From positions 124,001-188,000 of the forward strand of contig DAIQOI010000002.1 in NCBI GenBank assembly GCA_036787955.1: a DNA stretch of 64,000 nt, written 5' to 3'. The notes beneath the pieces were generated by a model. That model had not been told where the DNA came from. It was given only the letters and a program-made list of their open reading frames with translations, and searched no databases. The translations under genes and the position numbers were made by a program. Positions 51,900 through 61,724 of the stretch are shown here, in pieces. Position 1 is the first letter of the stretch, and every line of letters starts with the position of its first letter. The stretch comes from UBA2336 sp036787955 (GTDB lineage Bacteria > Bacteroidota > Bacteroidia > Cytophagales > Cyclobacteriaceae).

Positions 51900-54800
51900 T
51901 CAAAATTTTCCCGTTCGTATCACTCCAACCCCTGCATCGGCAAGCTTACGGTTAAATGCCGGAAGTTCTTTCAAAGCCAGTTCTTCGAATCTTTTATTCA
52001 GCAATTCCCATTCGGCATGCAGCGCATTATACCTGTCAATACAAGGCTGATTTACACGGGGGATGTCGCTTTCTGTCTGGTTAATCAGAAACAAAAAGTT
52101 GGCCGTGAACTTATTCGGGAAGTTTTCCACGTCATCATAAGCCTTCGATTTTCGCTGCACCATGTCTTCGTCCCAGGCCTTCATCTTTTGGTACAGGTTC
52201 TCCCCTTCCTTTACCAACCCGCTCATCTGGGGGTTTCTGCGTAATTCATCGAGTAAACCTTTTAATTGATTCTGTGCCTGGTACAAAGCATTTACCTTTT
52301 TGTGCATATCGGTTAATTCAGCCTCCAACCGGCTCATAAACTCATCATATTCCCGGTACTGTTGATTCGTTACCTGGTAGAGCGGATTGGGTTTAATCCT
52401 TACCGATGTCTTCCATTCATTGCCGGGTAATTTCATTGTAATGTTGTAGATACCCGGAATCACTTTGTGGCCGCGGTAGCTGCCTTCGATATAAGCCATC
52501 GGTATACCGGGCAGGGTTTTGTGGCGCATGTCCCACACGAAATAGTTCATTCCTTTTTTTCGCGTGAGCAAAGGCTCTGCATCCGGACCGCCATCGTACT
52601 CCTGAAAGGTCTCATCCGGTTTGGAGGAGAATGTTCTTATAACATTTCCTTTGTCGTCTGATACCAAAAGGGTTATGTGCACCGAGTCGGGAAGCTTTTC
52701 GGGAAGGTAGTAATGGATAGCAACTCCATTAACCGGGTTGATGCCGTAATACAGTGCTTCACCTTCAAAATCCTCAGGCGGGTTATTCAGCACACTGCGC
52801 CAATTACCCAGGTAAGCATCTTGTGGCTTGTACAGCTTCCCCGCTAAATCCGCAGGCTGGTATTGCCGGATGATGTGCAGGTCGTCCAGTATCCACACAG
52901 CGCGGCCCATGGTTGCCACAATCAGGTTGTTGTGGTGGATGAGCAGATCAGTTATTGGGGTAACGGGCAGATTTAGCTGCAGGCGCTGCCATTGTAATCC
53001 TCCATTCCAGGACACGTACAGCCCTGTTTCGGTGCCCGCAAATAACAAACCTTTGCGCACAGGGTCTTCGCGTACTACCCGTGTATAGGCCCCGTATGGA
53101 ATGCCTTTGCTTATGTTCGTCCATGTTTTTCCATAATCAGTGGTTTTGTAGATGGCTGGTGCCAGGTCATTGAATTTGTACCGGGTAGTGGCTATGTAGG
53201 CAGTACCTTTATCGTGTGGCGATATTTCAATGGCGTTCACAAGTGTTTCGGGCATGCCTTTGGGTGTTACATTCGCCCAGGTTTTGCCGTAATCGCGCGT
53301 AAGCTGGACAAGGCCATCGTCAGTGCCAATCCATAGCGTGCCGGGCTCAGTTGGCGACTCAGCCACATAGCTGATTGTTCCATAGTTCTCTGCTCCTACT
53401 GCTTCATTGGTATAAGGTCCGCCCATCTTGCCTTGCTTGTCTTTTTCATTGCGCGTTAAGTCAGGCGATGCTTCTTCCCAGCTTTTGCCCATATCGCGGG
53501 TGCGCAGCAGGCACTGGGCAGCGTGATAGAAGGTATTGGGCTCGTGTCTTGACCAGATGACAGGTGCATTCCAGTTAAACCGGTATTTCATGTCTTTGGC
53601 GTCACGGCCAAGGTATTGAATGGGTGCGGCCATGATATTGGTGCCGGCCTTTGCTTCGGTATCCAACACTTCAATGGTACCAAGGTAACTTCCGCCCAGT
53701 ACGTAACGCGGATTATCGGGGTTGAAAGCCAGAAACGCACTCTCCCCTCCTGCCGAATAAGTCCAGTTTGCCTGTGTGATACCGTGTTGCCCCAGGGCTA
53801 TGCTTTCAATTCGAACGGAGGTGTTGTCCTGCTGGGCTGTGTAAATGCGGTAGGGAAAATGGTTGTCGGCATTAAGCCGGTAAAACTGTCCGGTAGGCTG
53901 GTTGTATTGCGTTGAAAATGTTTTGCCCCCGTTAAAGGTGATACCCACTCCCCCGTCATCGGCAATGGCAAAGTTTTGCGGATTGAAGGGGTTAATCCAC
54001 ATGTCGTGATAATCGCCATGCGGCCCGGAAATGGTTTGCCAGGTTTTGCCTCCGTCTATGGATTTTAAAAAAGGTGCACTCAACACATATACTATGTTAT
54101 CATTTTGCGGATCGGGAAATACTTCAATATAATACCACGCACGTTGCACAAGGCGATGGTCACTGCTTACTTTGGTCCAGTTTTTTCCGCCATTATTGCT
54201 TACGAACAGGCCGCCCTGTTCTTTTTCCCAATCGCTTTCGATGAGCGCATACACCTTGTCTGGATTGGAACGGCACACAGCCACTGCCATTTTGCCCAGT
54301 TCATTGGGCAGCCCATTATGAATTTTCTCCCAGGTTTCACCTCCATCGGTTGATTTGTACAATCCACTGCCAGGCCCGCCACTGATCACTTTCCACGGCA
54401 GCCGCTGGTGGTGCCACATGGCTGCATACAACACACGAGGATTGTGGTAATCGATGGAAAGTTCTGCACAACCGGTCAGATCGTTCACATACAACACTTT
54501 TCTCCAGGTCTGCCCGCCATCCGTTGATTTGTAAACGCCTCGCTCGGCAGTGGGACCGTTAATAGCGCCTTGTGCAGCCACATACACAATGTCAGGGTTT
54601 TTCGGATGGATAACTATGCGGGAAATCTGCCGGGTATTTTCCAACCCCATCTTTTTCCAGGTTTTACCTCCATCAAATGATTTATAAACGCCATCACCGT
54701 AGGAAGTCATCACACCACGTGGGGCATGTTCACCCATGCCTACGTAAACAATGTTCGGATCGCTTTCCGACACGGCAACTGCACCAACCGAGCCGGTGGT

Positions 54801-55043
54801 AAAGTATCCGTCTGAAATGTTCCGCCAGGTAATGCCCGCATCGTCCGTCTTCCACAGCCCCCCTCCTGTGGTACCCATATAATAAACCAGCGGATTACCC
54901 ACTGCGCCACTTGTACAAACTGAGCGCCCCCCTCTGAATGGGCCTATGTTCCGGAAATAAACATGTTTAAAAATGCTGTCGGAATTTTGTGCCTGAGCTG
55001 GCACAAACCATAAAAGCGAAAGGATAACAAGCAGGCGACTCAT
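51900..55043 (-). CDS. Large secreted BNR/Asp-box beta-propeller protein (sortilin/VPS10-like)
   Basis: This 1047-residue protein has a signal peptide (LSLLWFVPAQAQ) and many Asp-box repeats of the SxDGGxTW type (KSFDGGKTWKKM, KSTDGGQTWRKV, KSTDGGETWEKI, SWNGGLQWQRL and others), forming one or two beta-propellers over about residues 25-720. The C-terminal third has a beta-sandwich-like part (about 740-880) and a helical tail. Proteins of this kind are frequent in Cytophagales and often annotated as glycosyl hydrolase or sortilin-like. The sequence shows no catalytic signature I can name, so binding of glycans or proteins at the cell surface is as likely as hydrolysis. Confidence 0.87.
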   Translation of the reverse strand: MSRLLVILSLLWFVPAQAQNSDSIFKHVYFRNIGPFRGGRSVCTSGAVGNPLVYYMGTTGGGLWKTDDAGITWRNISDGYFTTGSVGAVAVSESDPNIVYVGMGEHAPRGVMTSYGDGVYKSFDGGKTWKKMGLENTRQISRIVIHPKNPDIVYVAAQGAINGPTAERGVYKSTDGGQTWRKVLYVNDLTGCAELSIDYHNPRVLYAAMWHHQRLPWKVISGGPGSGLYKSTDGGETWEKIHNGLPNELGKMAVAVCRSNPDKVYALIESDWEKEQGGLFVSNNGGKNWTKVSSDHRLVQRAWYYIEVFPDPQNDNIVYVLSAPFLKSIDGGKTWQTISGPHGDYHDMWINPFNPQNFAIADDGGVGITFNGGKTFSTQYNQPTGQFYRLNADNHFPYRIYTAQQDNTSVRIESIALGQHGITQANWTYSAGGESAFLAFNPDNPRYVLGGSYLGTIEVLDTEAKAGTNIMAAPIQYLGRDAKDMKYRFNWNAPVIWSRHEPNTFYHAAQCLLRTRDMGKSWEEASPDLTRNEKDKQGKMGGPYTNEAVGAENYGTISYVAESPTEPGTLWIGTDDGLVQLTRDYGKTWANVTPKGMPETLVNAIEISPHDKGTAYIATTRYKFNDLAPAIYKTTDYGKTWTNISKGIPYGAYTRVVREDPVRKGLLFAGTETGLYVSWNGGLQWQRLQLNLPVTPITDLLIHHNNLIVATMGRAVWILDDLHIIRQYQPADLAGKLYKPQDAYLGNWRSVLNNPPEDFEGEALYYGINPVNGVAIHYYLPEKLPDSVHITLLVSDDKGNVIRTFSSKPDETFQEYDGGPDAEPLLTRKKGMNYFVWDMRHKTLPGIPMAYIEGSYRGHKVIPGIYNITMKLPGNEWKTSVRIKPNPLYQVTNQQYREYDEFMSRLEAELTDMHKKVNALYQAQNQLKGLLDELRRNPQMSGLVKEGENLYQKMKAWDEDMVQRKSKAYDDVENFPNKFTANFLFLINQTESDIPRVNQPCIDRYNALHAEWELLNKRFEELALKELPAFNRKLADAGVGVIRTGKF

Positions 55044-55138
55044 CGGTTTTTTTGCTTAAGATTTGAAAAAGAATGTTTAAAGCAAAATACAATTATGTGT
55101 TGCGTACAGGCCATGAACCTGGCTTTCGATGTGTTGGA

Positions 55139-57694
55139 TTACTCCAGCCACACACTTTCGGTTTCCAGCTCAATTGGCTGATTCTTGTATTGTTCAGGGA
55201 TAATAAGTACCATTTGAAGGTTTTCGGGTTTTGTAACAACCGGTTGCGTTGCGGATTTTTCATCAAACCAGAAAGGCAGAAACACCGGATACCCACGCGG
55301 CAGCAAGGCGAGTTTATACTTCTCAAAGCTGCTCATCGAAATAGCGTGATCGTTCCATTTGTTACCAACTGTTATTTCCTTACCATAAACGGCACCTCGG
55401 GAATCGGCAAGGCCCACATGCATTTGTATTGCCGAAAGATTTGTTTTAACCCGAATTATAAGTTGTGATTTTTCTGCCCGATCGGACATGCGCCCATGCA
55501 AGATATCTCCGCAATAAAACCGGATGGGATAGAGATATTTTTTCAAAGCGGTGTCAAGGAAAGCATACCGTTGCGGGTTATCCAGAATAATTTTCCAGGC
55601 TGTATTGCCGGAAGGCAGCGGAATCAGCTGCGAAGGGGCCCACATCCGAAGAGTCCGGCTATGGTCTTCCTCTGCTTTAAAAAGGTAAATCGGATAAGCG
55701 GAAGGAACAATGCGGGTTGTGAAAGATTGGGAGTAATAAAAATCCCAGCGGGAAGGATCAGCGATGGCACCATCGGGAAAAGTGCGGGTTATACCCCGAC
55801 TTGTTACAGCAATAAAATATTCCATGATCCCTGCTGAAAGATCCTCAGCCGGAATTACACATTCGTACGTAAAACCGGATACGTACATCATGGGCATGGA
55901 TTTTTGCCGGCCACCGGCATGGTAATACAACCTGACGGCTTCAGGTGCAGAGGTTGTAATAACCCGGGCAGACAGCCTGTACTCCCTGCCGGCCGTTATT
56001 TCACGCCGGGGTTCGTGAACAACGGTGTTCAGATCAGCAGGAAGAGCCAGCAACAATTTTTCCGGCAGGGCATATTCTCTTAACCGCAAGTTACGGATGA
56101 TTAAATCATCCGGCAGCGTATTTAACCGTTTGTCTGACAACAGATACGTTCCAGGAAAAATTTTAAATGAAAAACGATGGGCCTGTATAGGCAAGGTATC
56201 GCGGCTGAGCGGATAGACGAAATAACGATCCGAAAGATCAGGCAGGTGGATACTGATATTGCGATAGTTGTTTACTAAACAGGCCACTCTTTTTTCAGGG
56301 CTCGTGCGATCAAAAGGATCGGTAAGCCAGGCAGCATCGGGCAAAACCTCCAGGCGCCAGAGGCCATCAGATATTTTATCGAGAAAATAAGCTCCCGTGC
56401 CATCGTAGTGTACAATCGGCGAGCTTCCGGCACCGGCAATTTGCAGCAGCCCCGAAACATTCAAAGGTTCCACGTCGGTGGTTCGGCTGTAAAAGAATTT
56501 TTGTACAGAATTAAGCAACGCCAAATCATTTTCCTGATCGAGGTAAATGTTTTCAAACGACACATTATCAGGATAACTACCATACGATTTGTTCAGCGGA
56601 ACAGTACGGAATGCCTCTGCGGCAATCATTAAGCCAATTGCTTTATTTGGGGTATAGAGCAGATTCATGTAATGGGTTCCGTACTCGGTGTTCAGGTGCG
56701 CCATATAGGAGGGATCGTAAGAAAAATGAGTGGCTACCTGCATACCGGCCGTGCGGAAACTGCGTGCCATGGCCGGGTAGATATAAGAAGCCGCACAATC
56801 GGCCGCATCGAATTCATAAACTACTTTTGTTTTGCCTGAATAGCCCCGAAGGTTTGAAAAGGGAACGGGATAGTGATCAACATGGGGCAGCAGGTTCCCT
56901 TGCAGTGCATGGCGGGAACCCAGCCCGGTAGGATACCACTGATAGGTACCTCCCTGAATGTTTGCCTGAAAGTAGGCCTGTGCCAGTTCGATGCTGTGGG
57001 TAACGTTATAAAATATCGGTTTTTTGCAACCGGTTTTGCGAATGGCCTTTACCATGCCGTTGATAAAGTCGGTAACCTGCTGCGCAGTGCCCTTGTGATG
57101 CGGTTCGTTTGACACTTCAAATGCCAACACGTCCGGATCGTCCTTGTATGCAAGTCCGGTGTAACGGTTTACATGGCTTACAAACTGAGCAAGGTAACGC
57201 TGTTGTGCAGCGATGGCCTGCGGATCTTCAAGACACGCATCTTTTCCGTAGCGCGCTGAAAAACCGGGTGTTGCCTCGTCTGGTTCCGGCCAGCCGTTGC
57301 CCCAATAAGCAATGGGCGTAATGATGAACTTCATACCGCGGCTTTTCATTTTGAAAATGAGATAGTCAAACAAACGTAAGTGCTCATTATCAAGCAGATT
57401 CCCAAGGGTATCGCTTATTTCCGTATCCCACACATGAACCCGGAAAGCATTTAGGCCCAGCCGCGCAAAATGATACACGTCCACATCAATGGCTTTTTCC
57501 ATATCCACACCGAGTCGTTTCGCGGTGCGGAAGGCATGTGCAAAAGGTACTGTATAGTTTACTCCAAATGCGCAAACTTCTTTACCTGTTTCTTTCCAGC
57601 GCCACACACCCTTTTTATCAATGTATGTATTCTGCGCAGAGGCATTGAAAACGAAAAGAACAAGAAAGGAGCAAACAGTAAGCTTGTTAAGCAT
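55139..57694 (-). CDS. Secreted GH5-like glycoside hydrolase with C-terminal accessory domains
   Basis: This protein of about 851 residues has a signal peptide (FLVLFVFNASAQN) and an N-terminal TIM barrel of the GH5 type (about 20-420). The probable acid/base is the Glu in AFEVSNEPHHKG and the probable nucleophile is the Glu in KVVYEFDAADCA. The remaining 400 residues look like beta-rich accessory domains. The substrate cannot be given; mannan, glucan or galactan are all possible. I chose ATG 57694; an in-frame TTG at 57712 is weaker. It is divergent from the GH53 gene with 57 nt between start codons, so the two may share control. Confidence 0.82.
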   Translation of the reverse strand: MLNKLTVCSFLVLFVFNASAQNTYIDKKGVWRWKETGKEVCAFGVNYTVPFAHAFRTAKRLGVDMEKAIDVDVYHFARLGLNAFRVHVWDTEISDTLGNLLDNEHLRLFDYLIFKMKSRGMKFIITPIAYWGNGWPEPDEATPGFSARYGKDACLEDPQAIAAQQRYLAQFVSHVNRYTGLAYKDDPDVLAFEVSNEPHHKGTAQQVTDFINGMVKAIRKTGCKKPIFYNVTHSIELAQAYFQANIQGGTYQWYPTGLGSRHALQGNLLPHVDHYPVPFSNLRGYSGKTKVVYEFDAADCAASYIYPAMARSFRTAGMQVATHFSYDPSYMAHLNTEYGTHYMNLLYTPNKAIGLMIAAEAFRTVPLNKSYGSYPDNVSFENIYLDQENDLALLNSVQKFFYSRTTDVEPLNVSGLLQIAGAGSSPIVHYDGTGAYFLDKISDGLWRLEVLPDAAWLTDPFDRTSPEKRVACLVNNYRNISIHLPDLSDRYFVYPLSRDTLPIQAHRFSFKIFPGTYLLSDKRLNTLPDDLIIRNLRLREYALPEKLLLALPADLNTVVHEPRREITAGREYRLSARVITTSAPEAVRLYYHAGGRQKSMPMMYVSGFTYECVIPAEDLSAGIMEYFIAVTSRGITRTFPDGAIADPSRWDFYYSQSFTTRIVPSAYPIYLFKAEEDHSRTLRMWAPSQLIPLPSGNTAWKIILDNPQRYAFLDTALKKYLYPIRFYCGDILHGRMSDRAEKSQLIIRVKTNLSAIQMHVGLADSRGAVYGKEITVGNKWNDHAISMSSFEKYKLALLPRGYPVFLPFWFDEKSATQPVVTKPENLQMVLIIPEQYKNQPIELETESVWLE

Positions 57695-57751
57695 AATGCG
57701 TGTTGTAATCAAAATTCAAGTATAGTACATTTCGGTTGCTGGAGTAATGCC

Positions 57752-58834
57752 ATGAGGACATTTGGTACAATATTGATTTGTTTTGCAATGGTTGGTTGCG
57801 AAAACAAGGATGATAACAACACACCCACGCCCGAAGGCAGCCTGGCTTCGGTTTCGGTGCGTGCAGCCGACCTTTCATTCCTTCCGGAGATTCGGCAATG
57901 GAACATTCCGTTTAAAGATCGCCAGGGTACGGAAGGCGATGCGCTGGATATTCTGAAAGCAGCTGGTTGCAATTATGTTCGCTTGCGGTTATGGCATAAT
58001 CCCGAATCCGGTCGTAGTGCGCTGAATGAAGTTAAGATATTTGCCGATGAAATAAAGAGCAAAGGACTTAAACTCTGGATTACGGTTCACTACTCCGATA
58101 CCTGGGCTGACCCCGGGCAACAAACAAAACCAGCTTTGTGGCAATATCTGGCCTTCTCCGACTTATCGGACAGCGTTTTTAATTACAGCCGCAAGGTAGC
58201 AACGTTGTTGAAGCCGGATATCATCCAGGCCGGCAATGAAATTAACGATGGATTGCTGTGGCCGGATGGACGACTTTCGGTTAACCGCAATGGATTTATA
58301 CAACTGCTTAAAAGAGCAATTGACGGTTTGCGCGCAGGGCATCCCGATGCCAGGATCATGATTCATTATGCCAATCCGCAAAACAGCTCGTGGTTTTTCG
58401 ATATTCTTAGAGATGAGGGTGTAAACTACGACCTGATGGGATTGTCGTATTATTCAAGATGGCACACCCGTTACTTCAGCACGGTTCAAAGCAGCCTGAT
58501 AAATTTGTCAAGTGAGTTTACCAAACCTGTTGTTCTGGCCGAAACAGCTTATCCTTTCACTCTTAGCTGGGCCGATTGGACCACCAATCTTTTCGGGCTT
58601 AACGAACACCTTATTGACGGGTACAGCGCTACGCAACAGGATCAGTACCAATATCTGGTTCGCATCCGGCAAATTATACACGAAACCCCGCAGGGCCTCG
58701 GATTTTGCTACTGGGCACCCGAATGGGTAGCCTATAAAGGACCCATGGCAACCGATGGGTCGCCATGGGAAAACGTGGCCTTATTCGATTTTGCATTCAA
58801 GGCTACGCAGGCTATCGAAGCATTCAAAGAATAA
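57752..58834 (+). CDS. GH53 arabinogalactan endo-beta-1,4-galactanase, lipoprotein
   Basis: This 360-residue protein has a lipoprotein signal (ILICFAMVGCE, Cys near residue 16) and a GH53 barrel: GTEGDALDILKAAGCNYVRL, VHYSDTWADPGQQTKPA, the acid/base Glu in IIQAGNEINDGLLWP and the nucleophile Glu in VVLAETAYPFTL. It cleaves beta-1,4-galactan side chains of pectin. I chose the ATG at 57752 since it begins the signal peptide; the frame is open upstream into the divergent gene. Its stop codon directly abuts the stop codon of the convergent amylase gene (58834/58835). Confidence 0.92.
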   Translation: MRTFGTILICFAMVGCENKDDNNTPTPEGSLASVSVRAADLSFLPEIRQWNIPFKDRQGTEGDALDILKAAGCNYVRLRLWHNPESGRSALNEVKIFADEIKSKGLKLWITVHYSDTWADPGQQTKPALWQYLAFSDLSDSVFNYSRKVATLLKPDIIQAGNEINDGLLWPDGRLSVNRNGFIQLLKRAIDGLRAGHPDARIMIHYANPQNSSWFFDILRDEGVNYDLMGLSYYSRWHTRYFSTVQSSLINLSSEFTKPVVLAETAYPFTLSWADWTTNLFGLNEHLIDGYSATQQDQYQYLVRIRQIIHETPQGLGFCYWAPEWVAYKGPMATDGSPWENVALFDFAFKATQAIEAFKE

Positions 58835-61666
58835 CTACTGCTTTACCAGGCGGACGTACTTAACAGGCTTACCGGTCCTGCGTACCAAAGCAATATACAA
58901 TCCGGCCGGAACACTTTCAATGTTCCAGCAACCATCAGGCTGAAGCTGAGGTTGATATGTTTTTCCGGAAACAGATATGAGCCGGATTTCATTTACCGTG
59001 TCATCTTCATCAATGCAGAAAAATTGACCCGCCGGATTGGGATAAAAATTCAGTTCAGTCTCATCCGAATATCCGGGCAGCGATGTGATTAAGGGATTAA
59101 AAATTTCCACATCGGTAAACAGACGATACTCACCCGGCATCAACTGCAGGGTATGCGGCAGTGAAGAAACCGACACAGGTGTGCCAGCCAGATAATAATC
59201 GTACCATGTTCCGGTGTGCGGAAAGTTAACCTGAACAGACTGCGTCACCACATCGAAGTTGACAACAATGTGAACATTCATCTGATCAGGTGAAGCGGGA
59301 TTAGCTGTGTAGGGATTGTTTCTCAATGTAAGTTGCTTAACAAGATTATTTGACCCCGACAGAGTAACCGATCCGGCTCTGAAGACAGCGTGTTCGTTGC
59401 GCAGGCGCAGCAAATCAGCGATGTGGCGGTACAAGCCATACCGGGCATCGTCATTGCGATAATCCCATCTTACAGGCTTCGGATCAAGGCGGCAGTTATT
59501 GTTTACCGTTCCGTTTATACAATAATTGATGCTGTAATCATATCCCAGCTCGCCAAACTGCCACAGCATTTTAGGCCCCGGAATTGTATAAAACATGGTT
59601 GCAGCAGCACGCATCCTCCGCAGTGCAACCGAACGGTTTCTGGTGCTGTATCCGGATGCCGCATTGCCATATTGAATATTGTTGTACATCAGTCGCTCCT
59701 CATCGTGGCTCTCCATATAGCCCACCACGTGGGGCACGCTCCAGCCACGTGTGCCATGATATATCCAATCCAGCGATGAATTGTCTGAATAGCCCATGGT
59801 GTTTTGGTTGTAAGCATAGTGCAGGTTGCCCCATAGCATCATTCCCTTCCCCTCTCCTGCCCTGTATTCGGCCAGCTCTCTTTCCTCGCTGTTGGCTGCA
59901 AAATGCTCAAGTATAATGATGGCATCAGGTGTATGGCTCCAAATTTTATCTGCCATGCGCTTCAACAACGCAATTCGTGTCGGATCATAGGCCGACCACA
60001 ATTCCACATTGTTGCCGCTATTAACCTGCGTAAAGCCTTTGGACAGATCAAACCGGAAACCATCCACTTTGTATTCATGAAGCCAGTAATAGCAAACTGT
60101 ATCGACATAAGCCTTGGTGTATGGACTTTCATGGTTCATATCATAGAAAACATTAAACGGATGTCGGGCCGTAACATTAAACCATTTATTGTCGGGTGTA
60201 GGGCGCATGTTGGTAAAATCAAAATCGAGCATGGCCATGGGGTTGGGAATATCCTGATGGTTCAGCGCTATATCCAGTATTACCGCTATACCCTGTTGAT
60301 GGCATTTATCAATAAACTCCTTGAGTTTATTTTTGGTACCATAATATTTATCGGGTGCGAACATGAAGGTTGGGTTATAACCCCAGCCCTCATTTCCGTT
60401 AAACTCCATAATCGGCATCAATTCAATTGCATTGATGCCCAGTCGTTTAAGGTAGCTTAAGGTATCTATCAGATTTTGATAGTTGCGGTTATTCGGGTCA
60501 AAAAAATCCCGAATGAGTACTTCATAGATCACCAAATTTTTCTTGTCAGGGCGCTGATAACCCGTACTTTGCCACGGGTAATCCGGCTGAGCCGTTTGAA
60601 ACACAGCCACGCGATTGAAATACCAGAATGAAGACAGCGCCTTTTGCGGGTAAGCCTTTAAACCCGGATAGGTAGTTGATGGAATATATTGATCATCGGG
60701 ATCAAGTATCTTGTCGGCATAGGGATCTGCAATCCACAGTGTTTCATTAACCAGGTATTGATAACCATATTCCTGTCCGGGTGTTAAACCCGTCAGCTCA
60801 ATCCAGAAAAACTCTCCATCTCTGTACATCAGATTCTGCGGTAGCACATCCCAGTTGCTGAAATCACCCCGCACATACACCGAATTTTTACCCGGTGCCT
60901 GAAGACACAGGGTAACACGCGAAGGGTCGGATGAATAGTTAATACCCGGTATAATACCTGCAGGGCGTTGCTGAACGGGACTACCTGTGCGCAAAATGTA
61001 TTGAAACTCAACCTGGTCGGTGGATGAACCCTGCGCAGCCATTAGCAGTACCGTTCCATAACCCGAAGCCTCGGTTACGGTATGCAGATAGGTAAAATTG
61101 CGCACATTGGTGGATGAACTTACCAGGTTGCCATTTATATAAAGCTGGTAGTCAGCATTCACCGGGGTTTCGGCCGATATGGTAAAGCTGTCGTTGGCGT
61201 TTACAAACAACGGGCGACTGGTTGGCGAAGTGAGCGCAATCTTGAATGTTCCGTCCCAGAAGGTCGCAATGTAGTCGCTTGTCTGGCCGTTGGGCCAGTC
61301 ATTTGCTTTCAGCAAGATACCCAGCTTCGTGTAGGAAGTGATGTTTTGTGTAAAAAAATCAGCGGGTCGGAAAGACAACGTAAAAAGCGTGCGACCCGCA
61401 GTGGTGCTTTTTGTAAATCGGGCCGGATCGGCGGCCGAAGTTGCAGGATTGATGTTGTATCGGCTGTTGATATTCGGACCGGGTATCCATACCCATGCCC
61501 AGGCATTGGCCAGTGATGCCAGGGGTGTTCCGGTTACATCGTACGTAACGGTGATGACATCGTTGTGTCTGAACAAAGCAGGTGTTATAACCGGATCCAG
61601 CACTACCCGCTGTGCGAATACACCCCCAACGATAAGCAACAATATACCTGTAAACCGTCCCTTCAT
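58835..61666 (-). CDS. Secreted multi-domain GH13 alpha-amylase with T9SS sorting domain
   Basis: This 943-residue protein has a signal peptide (LLIVGGVFAQR), an N-terminal beta domain of the DUF4961 type (about 20-150), a central bacterial Ig or CBM26-like part (about 150-230), a CBM48/E-set domain (about 245-345, VYVRGDFSNWDVLPQ), a GH13 barrel (about 375-720) with intact nucleophile (VDGFRFDLSKGF), acid/base (IIILEHFAAN) and third acid (YMESHDEERL), a C-terminal beta domain, and a type IX secretion tail (NFYPNPAGQFFCIDED ... VPAGLYIALVRR). It is the surface starch-cleaving enzyme of the locus, serving SusD and SusE, which lie upstream on the same strand. Confidence 0.93.
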   Translation of the reverse strand: MKGRFTGILLLIVGGVFAQRVVLDPVITPALFRHNDVITVTYDVTGTPLASLANAWAWVWIPGPNINSRYNINPATSAADPARFTKSTTAGRTLFTLSFRPADFFTQNITSYTKLGILLKANDWPNGQTSDYIATFWDGTFKIALTSPTSRPLFVNANDSFTISAETPVNADYQLYINGNLVSSSTNVRNFTYLHTVTEASGYGTVLLMAAQGSSTDQVEFQYILRTGSPVQQRPAGIIPGINYSSDPSRVTLCLQAPGKNSVYVRGDFSNWDVLPQNLMYRDGEFFWIELTGLTPGQEYGYQYLVNETLWIADPYADKILDPDDQYIPSTTYPGLKAYPQKALSSFWYFNRVAVFQTAQPDYPWQSTGYQRPDKKNLVIYEVLIRDFFDPNNRNYQNLIDTLSYLKRLGINAIELMPIMEFNGNEGWGYNPTFMFAPDKYYGTKNKLKEFIDKCHQQGIAVILDIALNHQDIPNPMAMLDFDFTNMRPTPDNKWFNVTARHPFNVFYDMNHESPYTKAYVDTVCYYWLHEYKVDGFRFDLSKGFTQVNSGNNVELWSAYDPTRIALLKRMADKIWSHTPDAIIILEHFAANSEERELAEYRAGEGKGMMLWGNLHYAYNQNTMGYSDNSSLDWIYHGTRGWSVPHVVGYMESHDEERLMYNNIQYGNAASGYSTRNRSVALRRMRAAATMFYTIPGPKMLWQFGELGYDYSINYCINGTVNNNCRLDPKPVRWDYRNDDARYGLYRHIADLLRLRNEHAVFRAGSVTLSGSNNLVKQLTLRNNPYTANPASPDQMNVHIVVNFDVVTQSVQVNFPHTGTWYDYYLAGTPVSVSSLPHTLQLMPGEYRLFTDVEIFNPLITSLPGYSDETELNFYPNPAGQFFCIDEDDTVNEIRLISVSGKTYQPQLQPDGCWNIESVPAGLYIALVRRTGKPVKYVRLVKQ

Positions 61667-61679
61667 ACTAAAATGAAAG

Positions 61680-61707
61680 GGCCGGCATAAGTTAACTTAT
61701 GCCGGCC
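61680..61707 (-). repeat. Perfect 28-bp palindrome between susE and the amylase gene
   Basis: The 14-nt arm GGCCGGCATAAGTT is followed at once by its exact complement, centred on GTTAAC between 61693 and 61694. It lies 17 nt after the susE stop and 13 nt before the amylase ATG. On the minus strand a T-rich stretch (CTTTCATTTTAG) follows. It may be an attenuating terminator, an mRNA-stabilising hairpin or a protein-binding site. Confidence 0.75.
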
Positions 61708-61724
61708 TCGATTAGTTATACCAT

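Noticed and set aside
57470..57751. Open frame extending the GH53 protein upstream by 94 residues
   Set aside because: It lies inside the divergent GH5-like gene on the other strand, and the ATG at 57752 starts a normal lipoprotein signal peptide.
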